Assembly: GCA_021613335.1 (NCBI GenBank)
Contig: JAJTWR010000341.1
Span: forward strand, 1,020,001 to 1,084,000
Direction: 5' to 3'
Length of the DNA stretch: 64,000 nucleotides
Origin: Whitmania pigra
Taxonomy: Eukaryota > Annelida > Clitellata > Hirudinida > Haemopidae
Shown: one piece after another, positions 63,410 through 64,000 of the stretch
Layout of the letters: every line of letters starts with the position of its first letter
How positions within the stretch are numbered: the first letter of the stretch is position 1
Position numbers and translations under genes: made by a program
Notes under the pieces: model-generated
What the model saw: the letters and a program-made list of their open reading frames with translations, nothing else
Databases searched by the model: none
What the model was told of the DNA's origin: nothing

Positions 63410-64000
63410 TATTAAGTGAAAATTATTTAACAGCTAACTGTAAATACTAAAACCATTGCATATGCCAGAGGGCAATCATTGGAATCTCCGATGAAGAGAT
63501 AGCTGGAGTGGAATTTGACATAAATTAGAGAAAGGGAGTCGAAAAACTTGCAGAAAATTTGCACCAAGTTGAAAAGAGCAGGAGCACGTCAATTTCAAGA
63601 GCATGCTAAAAGTTAACGTTTAATGTTTACTTCTCCTTTAAAAATGGAACTTCATGGAGATTACATCAAAACATATACAGTAAAGCATTTAAATGGAAAG
63701 AAAACGTAGCACGTAAACACGAGTTTAAATGGGGACACACTTGTGCAAAATTCTACGAGTTCAGGACACAAATCCATTGGATAGAAAATTCTAAAATGAG
63801 GGAAATGCCTGTCAGGATACTCGACTGTGTTCCTTAATGACTAACGACGACAATGACGACAACAGCAATAATAACAACAAAAAGATGTGACCTTACAGAA
63901 AATATATCTAACATTCTATAAAAAAACAAACTTTTGTCCATATGATAGAGAATCATGTTCTATTTCTCCTCTGAATACCTTTAAACAAAGTAAATTGACA
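63410..64000. other. Right-end non-coding sequence
   Basis: No gene, repeat or element recognised up to the window edge apart from a short CAA/CGA-type run near 63845. Confidence 0.5.

Overview
This window is nuclear DNA from an AT-rich invertebrate animal. Genes are split by short GT-AG introns. Wnt, NELF-C/D, TCP-1 eta and EGF/lectin receptor genes are present, alongside CR1/L2-like LINEs, tRNA-derived SINEs, hAT, P-element-like, pogo-like, Helitron and LTR elements. The phylum cannot be fixed from the sequence alone. All gene models below were spliced by eye; where the exon lengths sum to an intact frame, this is stated.

Left flank (1-7.7 kb, + strand): the last two exons of a Wnt gene, then a complete 16-exon NELF-C/D gene (584 aa) whose intron 12 holds a LINE fragment. 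Middle (about 7.7-44.3 kb): a tandem array of six units, each with one minus-strand six-exon gene for a leucine-rich-repeat protein of about 365-369 aa. Five copies are open and the sixth has a one-base frameshift. I do not recognise the family by name; the N-terminal layout recalls ZYG11/ZER1-type CUL2 substrate receptors. The spacers collected a P-element-like transposase fragment, a hAT element, SINEs with LINE-like tails, an LTR relic, L2- and CR1-like LINEs, a Helitron helicase relic and a Gypsy integrase fragment.

Pieces of the NELF-C/D 3' end recur at about 13.1, 27.9-28.8 and 45.4 kb. The piece at 45.4 kb carries the probable poly(A) signal of the minus-strand TCP-1 eta gene. The simplest reading is that NELF-C/D and CCT7 were once adjacent convergent genes and the array grew between them.

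Right flank (45.5-64 kb): CCT7 (minus, 10 exons, 544 aa). Next comes a minus-strand gene for a probable receptor with cysteine-rich SUEL-like modules, EGF domains and one membrane span. Its likely cytoplasmic tail is a single 5.1-kb exon of about 1,700 residues with seven 92-aa repeats. Head-to-head with it is a plus-strand AGC-like kinase gene (357 aa) that lacks the activation-loop/APE segment.

How the genes relate: NELF-C/D (promoter-proximal pausing) and CCT7 (cytosolic folding) are housekeeping genes. The array between them is a lineage-specific expansion. The receptor and kinase may share a roughly 400-bp bidirectional promoter region.
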